This document shows, piece by piece, positions 16,999 to 25,209 of a stretch of DNA of 64,000 bases. Source of the DNA: Amycolatopsis viridis. Its GTDB lineage: Bacteria > Actinomycetota > Actinomycetes > Mycobacteriales > Pseudonocardiaceae. The notes beneath the pieces were generated by a model. That model saw only the letters and a program-made list of their open reading frames with translations, searched no databases and was not told the origin of the DNA. The translations under genes were made by a program, and so were the position numbers. Every line of letters starts with the position of its first letter. The stretch's first letter is position 1. Where the stretch lies: NCBI RefSeq assembly GCF_011758765.1, contig NZ_JAANOU010000001.1, forward strand, positions 5,456,001-5,520,000. Direction: 5' to 3'.

Positions 16999-18024
16999 TC
17001 ATCGGATCGCCGCCAGCACCTTGTCGGCCGCCGCGGCTAGCTGCGCGCCGTCCAGCACGGGCCGCAACCCGCGTCCGGTGACGTAGTCGTCGAAGGCCGC
17101 CGCGGTGGACCACCGCGGCCGGTAGCCGAACACCTCGGCCAGCCGGGTCGTGTCGACGACCCGCCCGTAGTTCAGCAGCCGAACCTGGTCCGGCGAGAAG
17201 TCCGCCTTCGCACCACGCAGCACCTTGGCCACCGTGCCCACCGCGGCACGCGGTACCGGCAGCTCGACCCGGCCCGCCCGCCGGATCGCCTGTGACAGGG
17301 TGAGTACCCCGTCACCCCCGGCGTTGAACACCCCGGGCTTGTCCTCCAGGGTGGCCTGCTCCAGGATCGCCAGCGCGTCGGAGGCGTGCAGCAGCTGCAA
17401 CCGCGCGTCGTAGCCCAGCACGGTGGGCACGACGGGGAGCGCGAAGTAGCGGGCCAGCACGGTGTCCACGTCGGGCCCGATGACGTTGGTGAAGCGGGTG
17501 GTGGTGATGGTCAGGTCGGGGCGGCGGCGGGCCAGCCCGCGCACGTAGCCCTCCACCTCGACCGCGTCCTTCGCGTAGCCGGTGGACGAGGCCGGGATGA
17601 GCTCGGCGTCCTCGGTGAACACGGCCGGCGACCGCGGCCCCGCGCCGTAGACGGCGGCGGTCGACTTCACGACGAGTTTGCGCACCTTCGGGGCCCGCTG
17701 GCACGCGGCGAGCAGGCGCATGGTGCCGATGACGTTGACTTCCTTGATCGCCGTGCGGCGGGCGGGCCCCGCCGGGTGCACGGTGGTCGCGCAGTGCACG
17801 ACGGTGTCGACGCCGGCGGAATCCAGAATCCGGGCGATCAGCGGGTTGCGGATGTCGGCCCGGACGAACTCGCCGTGGCCGAGGCGCTGCAGGATCGCCT
17901 TCGACGGCGGCGCGGTGTCGACACCGATCACCCGCTCGACATCCGGGTTGTTGCCCAGCCGTACCAGCAGCCTGCCGCCGAGTTCGCCGCTGACCCCGGT
18001 GACCAGCACGACAGTGGACGCCAT
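16999..18024 (-). CDS. NAD-dependent epimerase/dehydratase family protein
   Basis: 341 residues, extended SDR fold. NAD-binding VVLVTGVSGELGGRLLVRLG at the N-terminus, VVHCATTVHPAGPARRTAIKEVNVIGTMRLLAAC, and RFTNVIGPDVDTVLARYFALPVVPTVLGYD. The expected YxxxK catalytic pair reads SSTGYAKDAVEVEG here, that is Tyr with Lys two residues on, so ordinary sugar epimerase chemistry is doubtful. It resembles the mycobacterial protein annotated GalE2, which is likewise not a proven epimerase. ATG at 18024 with GGGG just upstream. Possibly lipid- or cell-wall-related, given neighbours. Confidence 0.85.
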   Translation of the reverse strand: MASTVVLVTGVSGELGGRLLVRLGNNPDVERVIGVDTAPPSKAILQRLGHGEFVRADIRNPLIARILDSAGVDTVVHCATTVHPAGPARRTAIKEVNVIGTMRLLAACQRAPKVRKLVVKSTAAVYGAGPRSPAVFTEDAELIPASSTGYAKDAVEVEGYVRGLARRRPDLTITTTRFTNVIGPDVDTVLARYFALPVVPTVLGYDARLQLLHASDALAILEQATLEDKPGVFNAGGDGVLTLSQAIRRAGRVELPVPRAAVGTVAKVLRGAKADFSPDQVRLLNYGRVVDTTRLAEVFGYRPRWSTAAAFDDYVTGRGLRPVLDGAQLAAAADKVLAAIR

Positions 18025-18159
18025 GAAACCCCCTGACACGGGTGTGGACGTGGTGTTCGCGGCAGTGGCCGATGCTACCCCGCAACCCGGCCCGAGTCAG
18101 GTGCGCTCACCCCCTGTTAACCCAGGTCAGGGACTTACGCCGGGAATGCCGGAAAAAGG

Positions 18160-18196
18160 GCACGCGGCCCGCCCAGGATCTGGACGGGCCGCGTGC
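18160..18196 (-). terminator. Rho-independent terminator after bS22
   Basis: Stem GCACGCGGCCCG / CGGGCCGCGTGC with a second inner pairing CCAG / CTGG around GAT. On the minus strand it is followed within a few bases by a T run (CTTTTTCC at 18152-18159). It lies 20 bases past the bS22 stop. Confidence 0.85.
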
Positions 18197-18215
18197 GGAG
18201 CGTTCGCGCAGGGAC

Positions 18216-18317
18216 TTACTTGCCCTGCTTGCGCCGCTGCATCCGCGTGCGGCGCAGCAGCTTGCGGTGCTTCTTCTTGGACATGCGCTTGCGGCGCTTT
18301 TTGATCACCGAGCCCAC
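18216..18317 (-). CDS. Small ribosomal subunit protein bS22 (AURKAIP1/COX24 family)
   Basis: 33 residues, extremely basic: [20 protein letters not shown], then [12 protein letters not shown]. This is the actinobacterial 30S protein bS22, found near the decoding centre of mycobacterial ribosomes. GTG at 18317 preceded by AAGGAG. The gene is usually missed because of its size. Its place between the epimerase and the small HTH gene is the same as in mycobacteria (from memory). A strong terminator follows. Confidence 0.95.
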   Translation of the reverse strand: MGSVIKKRRKRMSKKKHRKLLRRTRMQRRKQGK

Positions 18318-18416
18318 GGGTGCTCCTTCACGTTTCGTCTGCTTCACACGCTGCCCAGCGCAACGTCCAAAGAGTTGAAGCGCTACAGGCACGAGCGGCC
18401 TTCAAGGTTACCGGGC

Positions 18417-18440
18417 GGGCCCGCGCACCGGCGCGGGCCC
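18417..18440 (-). terminator. Hairpin after the small HTH gene
   Basis: GGGCCCGCGC-ACCG-GCGCGGGCCC is a perfect 10-bp stem with a 4-base loop, about 100 bases downstream of the HTH stop and upstream of the bS22 promoter region. No clear T run follows, so it may be an inefficient terminator or a 3-prime stabiliser. Confidence 0.5.
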
Positions 18441-18542
18441 CCGGCCTAGTGGATGTTTCGCGCGGCGGAGCCGCCGGCACTCCCGCCGGGCGGGCCGCCT
18501 CAGGCTCCGCCGCCCGCACCACGCACGAGGCTCTTCCTGTCG

Positions 18543-18755
18543 TCAGCCCACGTCGAAGTAGGCGCTCTCCAGGTATTCGTGCACTGCCTTCTCGGGCACC
18601 CGGAACGACTTGCCGACGCGAACGGCCGGTAGCTCGCCCGAGTGCACGAGCCGGTAGACGGTCATCTTGGAGACCCGCATCAGCGCAGCCACCTCGGCGA
18701 CCGTCAGGAACTGGACCTGCCCGACTGCGGGCACGTCCTTGTTGTTCGACGGCAT
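18543..18755 (-). CDS. Small MerR/excisionase-type helix-turn-helix protein
   Basis: 70 residues containing a single winged HTH of the BldC/excisionase type: QVQFLTVAEVAALMRVSKMTVYRLVHSGELPAVRVGKSFRVPEKAVHEYLESAYFDV. It should bind DNA as head-to-tail multimers or a small dimer. Located between proC and bS22, a place conserved in mycobacteria and streptomycetes (from memory); the conservation suggests a general, not phage-related, role. Targets unknown. Confidence 0.9.
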   Translation of the reverse strand: MPSNNKDVPAVGQVQFLTVAEVAALMRVSKMTVYRLVHSGELPAVRVGKSFRVPEKAVHEYLESAYFDVG

Positions 18756-18977
18756 ACGTCACCGTGCCCTTCGACACGTGTCGTGCCGCTCGGCTTCCCC
18801 ACCGGGCGGTACCGACACGCACGTGCTTCACCCTTGAGGGTAGCGGGACAGCTGGGGCCAATGCGACGCCCGGACGGTACTTTCCCGCGAAAGTGCCCGG
18901 TCGGCGGCGCCCGTTCGGCCTAGTCGGAGAACCGGCGGGTGCCCTTCCGGCCACTGGTCAGGCCCGGAAAGCGAGAG

Positions 18978-19008
18978 GCATTCGGCCGCACCCCCAGCGG
19001 CCGAATGC
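18978..19008. terminator. Hairpin terminator downstream of proC
   Basis: GCATTCGGCCGC / GCGGCCGAATGC, a perfect 12-bp stem with a 7-base loop ACCCCCA, 45 bases beyond the proC stop. It is the main structure in the 298-base gap between proC and the small HTH gene; the rest of that gap holds the HTH promoter region and no further gene that I can support. Confidence 0.6.
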
Positions 19009-19053
19009 GACCGGAAGCGTACCAATCCGGCACCCGCTTGAACAGCGTTCTCG

Positions 19054-19860
19054 CTACTCGTGGGCCTTGCCGAGCTCCACCGAACGGTCCCGGGCCGCCT
19101 CGATGGCGGCCAGGAGCGCGGCCCGCACGCCGTGCTTCTCCAGCTCCCGGATGGCGTTGATCGTGGTGCCCGCGGGGGACGTGACGGCCTCCCGGAGGAT
19201 CACCGGGTGCTCGCCGGTCTCGGCGAGCATCTTCGCCGCTCCGACGGCCGACTGGATGATCAGCTTCTCGGCCACCGCGCGCGGCAGGCCGAGCAGGATA
19301 CCGGCGTCGATCATGGCCTCGACCAGGAAGAAGAAGTACGCCGGGCCGGATCCGGACAGCGCGGTGACCGCGTCCTGCTGCGACTCGGGCACCTCGACGA
19401 CCTGGCCGACGGTGGACAGCATCTCCGTCACGAGCGCGACGTGCTCGCGGGTCGCGTGCCTGCCCGGCGACACCGCGCTCATCGCCTCGCCGACGACCAT
19501 CGGCGTGTTCGGCATCACCCGCACCACCGGCACACCGTCCGGCAGCCACCGCTCGTACAGGCTCGTCGGCAGGCCCGCGCACAGCGACACGACCAGCGAA
19601 TTCGGTCCGACCAGCGGCGCCAGCTCGGCCAGCACGGGCTCGATGTCCTGCGGCTTGACCGCGACGACCAGCACGTCGGCGCGTTTGGCCGCCTCCGCGA
19701 CCTCGACCCCGGCGATCCCGTACCGCTCGGTCAGGTCCGCGGAGCGCTCCGGGTGGCGTTCGGTGAACAGCAGCTCCGCCGGGCCGCGCCCGCCCTGCAA
19801 CAGGCCCGCCAGCAGCGCCTCACCGATCTTCCCCGCCCCGAGAACCGCAATCACCGTCAT
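19054..19860 (-). CDS. proC: Pyrroline-5-carboxylate reductase
   Basis: Last step of proline synthesis: NAD(P)H reduction of pyrroline-5-carboxylate. 268 residues from ATG 19860. Rossmann start MTVIAVLGAGKIGEALLAGLL, middle VRVMPNTPMVVGEAMSAVSPG, and the family signature ALSGSGPAYFFFLVEAMIDAG plus REAVTSPAGTTINAIRELEKHGVR near the C-terminus. It starts 23 bases after the thioesterase gene, which itself is coupled to proline dehydrogenase, so synthesis and breakdown genes lie in one strand group. Confidence 0.96.
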   Translation of the reverse strand: MTVIAVLGAGKIGEALLAGLLQGGRGPAELLFTERHPERSADLTERYGIAGVEVAEAAKRADVLVVAVKPQDIEPVLAELAPLVGPNSLVVSLCAGLPTSLYERWLPDGVPVVRVMPNTPMVVGEAMSAVSPGRHATREHVALVTEMLSTVGQVVEVPESQQDAVTALSGSGPAYFFFLVEAMIDAGILLGLPRAVAEKLIIQSAVGAAKMLAETGEHPVILREAVTSPAGTTINAIRELEKHGVRAALLAAIEAARDRSVELGKAHE

Positions 19861-19883
19861 GCCACCAGCGTGCCAAAGCCACC

Positions 19884-20711
19884 TCAGGGCGCCGGTGCCA
19901 GGGCCAGCTGCCGCGCCTGGCAGACCAGCTTCCCGGCGGAATCGATCACCGTCGCGTCCGAGTCGAACCACGCTTCCTGCACCGTCCGGCAGTCGACCTG
20001 GACGCGGAGCCAGCCGGGCGCCGGGCGCGCGCGGACCAGCGCGGTCAGCTGGGCGGTGGGGGCCCAGCCCGCCCGGCCCAGGTTGACCACCACGGGCGGG
20101 TTGATGTCGCCCGCGAGCAGCGCGAAGAAGGCGTCCGGTGCCGCATGCCGCGGCTTCACCCACAGCCGGAGGCGGGGCGGGTCGCCGGGCCGGCCGGTCA
20201 GGAAACCGGCGGTCGCGGGGTCCACCCGCACGTCGCAGCCCTTGGCCAGGTTGAACACGCCTTCCGCGGTTTCCCCGGCGAGGTGGATCGCCCGCGACGG
20301 CGGCTCGGCCGGCATCCGCGGGAGGTCCGTCCAGTCCGGCCGCCGCACCGGCAGCCGCCCGGTGGTGACCGTCGCCTCGACGCAGCTGCGCCCGCGCTGC
20401 TCCAGCCGGACGGCGACGACGGTCGCGCGGCGGCCGACCTTGCGGATGTCGGTGCGCAGCAGCGCCGGGCCGATGGCGGGCGGGCGCAGGAACTCGGCGC
20501 TCACCGCGAGCGGATCGGTGGAGGGCTCGCCGTGCTCGGACAGCACCGCGAGCGCCGCGCGTGCCATCAACGCGATCACGAATCCCCCGTGCGGGTGGGT
20601 ACCGATGGACCACTCGTGCCGCAGGTCGGCGGTCAGCGTGCCGTCCCCCAGCGACCGGACCGCGCACGCCACTTCGAACACGGCGGGGTCGGGGACCTCT
20701 GCGACGCTCAC
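19884..20711 (-). CDS. TesB-like acyl-CoA thioesterase (double hot-dog)
   Basis: 275 residues. The N-terminal hot-dog half has FEVACAVRSLGDGTLTADLRHEWSIGTHPHGGFVIALMARAAL and VSAEFLRPPAIGPALLRTDIRKVGRRATVVAVRLEQRGRSCVEATVTTG. The C-terminal half has AFFALLAGDINPPVVVNLGRAGWAPTAQLTALVRARPAPGWLRVQ and ends in a typical TesB closing strand (VIDSAGKLVCQARQLALAP). It likely hydrolyses acyl-CoA; chain length unknown. The GTG start at 20711 overlaps the proline dehydrogenase stop by four bases. Confidence 0.85.
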   Translation of the reverse strand: MSVAEVPDPAVFEVACAVRSLGDGTLTADLRHEWSIGTHPHGGFVIALMARAALAVLSEHGEPSTDPLAVSAEFLRPPAIGPALLRTDIRKVGRRATVVAVRLEQRGRSCVEATVTTGRLPVRRPDWTDLPRMPAEPPSRAIHLAGETAEGVFNLAKGCDVRVDPATAGFLTGRPGDPPRLRLWVKPRHAAPDAFFALLAGDINPPVVVNLGRAGWAPTAQLTALVRARPAPGWLRVQVDCRTVQEAWFDSDATVIDSAGKLVCQARQLALAPAP

Positions 20712-21634
20712 GAACGGCTGACCAGCGCGCGCAGGAAGAACAACAGGTTCGCGGGCCGCTCCCCGAGCCGCCGCATCAGGTACGGGTACCAGTGTTCCCC
20801 GAACGGCACGTAGACGCGCACGGTTTCCCCCTCGCCCGCCAGGCGGCGCTGCTCGTCGGGCCGCACGCCGTAGAGCATCTGGTACTCGTAGCTGCCCGGC
20901 TTGCGGCCGTACCAGCGGGCGCGTTCGGCCAGGATGGCGATCAACCGGGGGTCATGGGTGGCGAACATGGGGTAACCATCCCCGGCCAGCAGGAGATTCG
21001 CACAACGGACATAAGCCAGGTCCACCTCGTGGACACGCGAGTACGCCACCTCGTCCGGTTCGGCGTAGGCGCCCTTGCACAGCCGGATCCGCGAGCCCGC
21101 GCCCGCCAGGGCCCGCACGTCGTCGCCGGTCCGGCGCAGGTACGCCTGCAGCACGCCACCCACCCACGGCCAGGTGCGGCGCAGCTCGCCGAGCACCCGC
21201 AGCGTCGCGTCCGTCGTGGTGTGATCCTCCATGTCGAGGGTCACGGTGGTGCCGCACTGCTCGGCCGCCGCGCACACGCGGTGGGCGTTGTCGAGCGCGA
21301 GCCGCTCGTCCAGCCGCAGCCCGAGCGCGGACAGCTTCACGCTGACCTCGGCCCGCCCGGCCAGCCCCGCACCGTAGAGGCGGTCCAGCAGCGCGAGGTA
21401 GGTCTGGACCGTCTGCTCGGCCTGCGCGGGCTCGGTCACGTCCTCGCCGAGGTAGTCCAGGGTCACCGACAGCCCGTCGCCGGTCAGCCGGGCCACCCGG
21501 GTGACCGCGTCAGCGACGGTGTCCCCGGCGACGAACCGCGCCACGACACCCGAGGTCCCCGGGGCAGCCGCCACGAGCCGGCGGACCGCGTCGCTTCCGG
21601 CGGCGGCGAGAATCAGCGATCGCAGCGGGTTCAC
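20708..21634 (-). CDS. Proline dehydrogenase
   Basis: FAD enzyme oxidising proline to pyrroline-5-carboxylate. 308 residues, the short monofunctional PutB-type form. Motifs: LDYLGEDVTEPAQAEQTVQTYLALLDRL, AEVSVKLSALGLRLDERLALDNA, TVTLDMEDHTTTDATLRVLGEL, GSRIRLCKGAYAEPDEVAYS and RWYGRKPGSYEYQMLYGVRPDEQRRL. The pyrroline-5-carboxylate dehydrogenase partner is not in this window. GTG at 21634. Its stop overlaps the thioesterase start. Confidence 0.94.
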   Translation of the reverse strand: MNPLRSLILAAAGSDAVRRLVAAAPGTSGVVARFVAGDTVADAVTRVARLTGDGLSVTLDYLGEDVTEPAQAEQTVQTYLALLDRLYGAGLAGRAEVSVKLSALGLRLDERLALDNAHRVCAAAEQCGTTVTLDMEDHTTTDATLRVLGELRRTWPWVGGVLQAYLRRTGDDVRALAGAGSRIRLCKGAYAEPDEVAYSRVHEVDLAYVRCANLLLAGDGYPMFATHDPRLIAILAERARWYGRKPGSYEYQMLYGVRPDEQRRLAGEGETVRVYVPFGEHWYPYLMRRLGERPANLLFFLRALVSRS

Positions 21635-21705
21635 AGCCGGAACTTTACGTGTTCATCCATCGGAATCCCACGATCCAACCCGGAAAGTTGATCTTGTAGC
21701 GGCGC

Positions 21706-22497
21706 TCACCGACCGAGGTGGAACCGCGCGAACAGCAGCGCTTCGGCCAGGTCACGGGCGCGGTCGGCGGCGTTCGCCGCGCGGCGCGTGTTGACCTCCA
21801 GGACCACCTGGCCGGAGAAGGACGCCGCCACCAGCTTCTCCAGCAGCTCCGCGCACGGCTGGTTGCCGCGGCCTGGCACCAGGTGCTCGTCCTTCGGGAT
21901 CCCGGTGCCGTCCGCGAGGTGCACGTGGGTCAGGCCCGGTCCCATGCGGTCGGCGAGCGCCAGCGCGTCCATCCCGGCGGCGGCGCTGTGCGACAGGTCC
22001 AGCGTGTAGTGGCGGTAGCCGACCTCGGTCGGGTCGATCGACGGCCGGAACGCGGACACGCGCGCGTCCCGGCGACCGCCCGGCGGCCGGACCTTGAACA
22101 TGTTCTCGACCGCGATCTCGACGCCGGTCCCGTCCTCCAGCTCGGCCACCAGGTCGGCGAAGGCGTCGCCGTAGCGGCGCTGCCAGCGGAACGGCGGATG
22201 CACCACGACGGTGCGCGCCTCCAGCTCGAGGGCCGCCTCGACGCTGCGGCGCAGCCGCACCACCGGGTCCGGCGACCACACCCGCTGCGTGATCAGCAGC
22301 GACGGCGAGTGCACCGACAGCACCGGCACGCCGGTCTGCCGGGACAGGCGCCGCAGCGCGCCGACGTCCTGGCTGAGCGGGTCGACCCAGACCATCACCT
22401 CGACCCCGTCGTAGCCCAGCCGCTGGGCCAGCTCGAAAGCCGCGCCGGCCCGCAGCGGCCAGACCGACGCGGTGGACATTCCGATCGGTACCGGCAC
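21706..22497 (-). CDS. Sugar phosphate isomerase/epimerase-like TIM-barrel protein
   Basis: 263 residues of the xylose-isomerase-like / endonuclease IV TIM-barrel superfamily: GAAFELAQRLGYDGVEVMVWVDPLSQD, VPVLSVHSPSLLI, TVVVHPPFRWQRRYGDAFADLVAEL, VEIAVENMF, HYTLDLSHSAAAG and THVHLADGTGIPKDEHLVPGRGNQP. The Glu/Asp/His metal-binding residues of the fold are in place. A homologue lies between ppx and proC in mycobacteria (from memory), next to the same proline-rich membrane protein. Substrate unknown. Confidence 0.85.
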   Translation of the reverse strand: MPVPIGMSTASVWPLRAGAAFELAQRLGYDGVEVMVWVDPLSQDVGALRRLSRQTGVPVLSVHSPSLLITQRVWSPDPVVRLRRSVEAALELEARTVVVHPPFRWQRRYGDAFADLVAELEDGTGVEIAVENMFKVRPPGGRRDARVSAFRPSIDPTEVGYRHYTLDLSHSAAAGMDALALADRMGPGLTHVHLADGTGIPKDEHLVPGRGNQPCAELLEKLVAASFSGQVVLEVNTRRAANAADRARDLAEALLFARFHLGR

Positions 22498-22504
22498 GCT
22501 CGCC

Positions 22505-24046
22505 TTACCTCGACAACAACAGCAGGGCCGCGGGCGAGACGGTCACCACCAGGCCGACCAGCACCGCCAGGACCGTGGTCTGGATGTCGTCGGCGCGGCG
22601 GATGCGCCGGACGATCCACACCAGCCCGACGATCACCGCCAGCGCGGCGATCAGCGCCGCCGCCGGGATCTTGCCCCACAGCCAGTTGAAGCCCAGCCAC
22701 ACGGCCGCGCCACCGACGACCCCGCCGGCGAGCTGACCGGCCATCGAGAGCCACTGCTTCGCCGGCGACGGCTCCGCCGCCGGTTCGGCCTCGGGCTCGG
22801 CGTCGGCCCCCTCCGGCTCCGCGGGCTCCTCGTCGTCGTCGTAGCCGGGTCCGGCGCCCTCCTCGGCCGGGGCGAAGTCGCCGAACTCGCCAGCGTCCTC
22901 GACGTCCTCGTCGTCCTCGGCGAACGGGTCGTGGAACCCGGTGGCCTCCAGGTCCGGTCCGGGCTCGTCCGGCTGCGGCGGAGCGCCGGGCGGGAACGTC
23001 GCGGGGTGGAACCCGGTCGGCTCGTCGGGCCCGGCGGTGTCCCGGACCGGCGGCATGATGCCGACCTCGGTGTCCTCCTCGGCGCGCGCCTCCTCCCGGC
23101 CACGGCGCCAACGTTGCAGGCCCGCGGGCGGGACGGCCAGCCCGGCCGGCGGCGCGTCCGGCGACAGCTCCTCGGCCGGTTTGATCTCGCCCACCGGTTC
23201 GAACTGCTCGGTGCTCGGGTCCGGCGGCGGGACGACACGTGCCGGGGCACGCCGCGGACGGCCCGGCGGCGGGAACGCACCGGTGGCCCGCCCGCCGGTG
23301 GGCGGGACGTCCGGGTCGACCGGCGCGTCGAGCCCGTCCAGCCGCGCGGCCAGACCGGTGTGCGTCTCCTCGCCCGGCGGACGGCGGCGCAGCGGTGGCG
23401 GTGCCGCCTCGGCGGGCGGCACCGGCAGGGCGCCGGAGTCCTGCGGCGGCAGCGGCAACGCGCCCGACTCCTGCGGCGGACGGCGCAGGTACGCGGAGTC
23501 CTGCGGGTGCGGGCGCCGCAGCGGCATCGAATCCTGCGGCGGCGGCAACGCCCCGGTGTTCGGACGCGCGAAGCCGCCCGAGTCCTGCTGGCGGCGCGGG
23601 AGCGCGCCCGGCGGCTCCGGCGCCAGCGGCCGCGGCATCGCGGCGGAGCTCTGCTGACCCGGCGGAACGGGCTGACCGGGCGGGTCCGGCAGGACCGGCC
23701 GCGGCATCGCCGCGGAACTCTGCTGACCCGGCTGGACCGGCGGCGGGCCCTGCTCGGGCCGGCGGAACCCGCCCGGCTCCGGACGGCCCGGCGAGTCGGG
23801 CACGGCCCGGCGGCCGCCGTTGCGCCCCGGAGGGGCACCGTTCGCGCGGACCCGGTCGATGATCGCCTGCGGGCCGGTCTCGGTGACGTCGTGGCCGCGG
23901 CGCGGGCCGTCGGCCTCCTCGGGCGCCACGTCCTCGTCGTCGGCCGCGCGTCGGCGCCGCCGCCGGCCCTCGATGTTCCCCCCGTGCAGGGCGAGCAGCT
24001 CGGCGACGGTCTTCTGCGAGCGGTCTTCTCGGCTCTCTCGGCTCAT
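22505..24046 (-). CDS. Proline-rich, low-complexity membrane protein
   Basis: 513 residues from ATG 24046 (MSRESREDRSQKTVAELLALHGG). Residues about 30-330 are Pro/Ala/Arg-rich, with repeats: PGQQSSAAMPRP twice and QDSGALP/QDSAYL/QESGALP units about 23420-23740. An acidic stretch (Glu/Asp rich) at about 330-415 precedes three C-terminal membrane helices (about 415-510). The conserved basic N-terminus and the membrane end suggest an anchored, cytoplasmic flexible protein. Similar genes sit next to ppx and the TIM-barrel gene in mycobacteria. Function unknown. Confidence 0.85.
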   Translation of the reverse strand: MSRESREDRSQKTVAELLALHGGNIEGRRRRRRAADDEDVAPEEADGPRRGHDVTETGPQAIIDRVRANGAPPGRNGGRRAVPDSPGRPEPGGFRRPEQGPPPVQPGQQSSAAMPRPVLPDPPGQPVPPGQQSSAAMPRPLAPEPPGALPRRQQDSGGFARPNTGALPPPQDSMPLRRPHPQDSAYLRRPPQESGALPLPPQDSGALPVPPAEAAPPPLRRRPPGEETHTGLAARLDGLDAPVDPDVPPTGGRATGAFPPPGRPRRAPARVVPPPDPSTEQFEPVGEIKPAEELSPDAPPAGLAVPPAGLQRWRRGREEARAEEDTEVGIMPPVRDTAGPDEPTGFHPATFPPGAPPQPDEPGPDLEATGFHDPFAEDDEDVEDAGEFGDFAPAEEGAGPGYDDDEEPAEPEGADAEPEAEPAAEPSPAKQWLSMAGQLAGGVVGGAAVWLGFNWLWGKIPAAALIAALAVIVGLVWIVRRIRRADDIQTTVLAVLVGLVVTVSPAALLLLSR

Positions 24047-24134
24047 CGTGTCATCCCAACCAGCGCGTAGGGCCACAAGACGCGGGCTCGTGTACCGCAC
24101 ACGCCCACCACCGCCTTACGCATCCTTCCGCCTT

Positions 24135-25142
24135 TCACCGTGCCTGATCGAGCTCACCGAGGTCCAGCCGTGTGCTGTCACCGGTGGTTCTGCCGCGGCG
24201 AACAGCCGCCTCGTCACCGTTGGAGTGATCAAGCCGCCGCAGGATGACGCCCTCTCGCAGCGCCCAGGGGCAGATCTCCAGTTCGTCCAGCGACAGCGCC
24301 CGCATCGCGGCCTGGGCCACCAGCGCGCCGCCGGCCAGCTGGTGCGCGCGGCTCGCGCTGACGCCCTCCAGCTCGGCGAGGTCGGCCGCCTCCATCCGGG
24401 AGATGAAGGCGATGAGCTGCCGCAGTGCGGTCTGGGACAGGGTACGGCGTACCCGCGGGCCGGCTGCGGAGGGCGCCGCCCCGGTCAGCCTGGCCAGCGA
24501 ACGGAAGGTCTTCGAAGTCGCCACGACGCGGTCCGGCGGCCCCAGCTTGGCGACCCGTCTGGCCAGCGGCGCGAGCTGGTCCTCCAGCCACGCGGAGGTG
24601 GACACCAGCTCGGACCGGGTCGGCGGGTCGTGCGCGAAGCGGGTGCGGCTGATCCGGCCCGCGCCGAGCGGCAGGGACTCCGCCAGCGACGGCTCCTCGT
24701 CGATCCCCATCGCCACTTCGAGCGAACCGCCGCCGATGTCGAGCACCAGCAGCTGGCCCGCCGACCAGCCGAACCACCGCCGCACCGCGAGGAAGGTCAG
24801 CCGGGCTTCGTCGACCCCGGACAGCACGGTCAGCTCGACACCGGTGGCGTCGGCGACCCTGCGCAGGACCTCGGAGCTGTTGTCGGCCTCGCGCACCGCC
24901 GAGGTGGCGAACGCCATCAGCTCCTCGCAGCCCAGTGCCGCCGCGGCGACCTTGGCGTTCTGCACCGCCTCGACCAGCGCCTGCGCACCCTGCTTGGTGA
25001 GGTGGTTGTGCTTGGTGATCTGCTCCGCGAGCCGCAGCACGGTCTTCTCGGAGTGCATCGGCGTCGGGTGGGCACCGCGGTGCGCGTCCACCACGAGCAG
25101 GTGGACGGTGTTCGAACCGACGTCGAGTACCCCTAGGCGCAC
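24135..25142 (-). CDS. ppx: Exopolyphosphatase / guanosine pentaphosphatase family protein
   Basis: 335 residues, ASKHA fold. Phosphate-binding RLGVLDVGSNTVHLLVVDAHRG at the N-terminus, AFATSAVREADNSSEVL near 100, second phosphate loop VLDIGGGSLEVAMGIDEEPS near 145, ESLPLGAGRISRTRF after it. Length corresponds to the short actinobacterial Ppx without the C-terminal HD-like half. It hydrolyses polyphosphate chains and may act on pppGpp. GTG at 25142. Downstream of regX3-senX3 on the same strand, a fitting place for a phosphate-related enzyme. Confidence 0.92.
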   Translation of the reverse strand: MRLGVLDVGSNTVHLLVVDAHRGAHPTPMHSEKTVLRLAEQITKHNHLTKQGAQALVEAVQNAKVAAAALGCEELMAFATSAVREADNSSEVLRRVADATGVELTVLSGVDEARLTFLAVRRWFGWSAGQLLVLDIGGGSLEVAMGIDEEPSLAESLPLGAGRISRTRFAHDPPTRSELVSTSAWLEDQLAPLARRVAKLGPPDRVVATSKTFRSLARLTGAAPSAAGPRVRRTLSQTALRQLIAFISRMEAADLAELEGVSASRAHQLAGGALVAQAAMRALSLDELEICPWALREGVILRRLDHSNGDEAAVRRGRTTGDSTRLDLGELDQAR

Positions 25143-25209
25143 AAAACCCTACGGTACCGGTACGTCCCGTGTGCGGCCGCAAAGTGCCGGATAGGCCACC
25201 TCCGCTTGC

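Noticed and set aside
22472-24070. 532-residue plus-strand open frame over the proline-rich gene
   Set aside because: Arg/Gly-rich shadow of the repeat-rich minus-strand gene; no domain.
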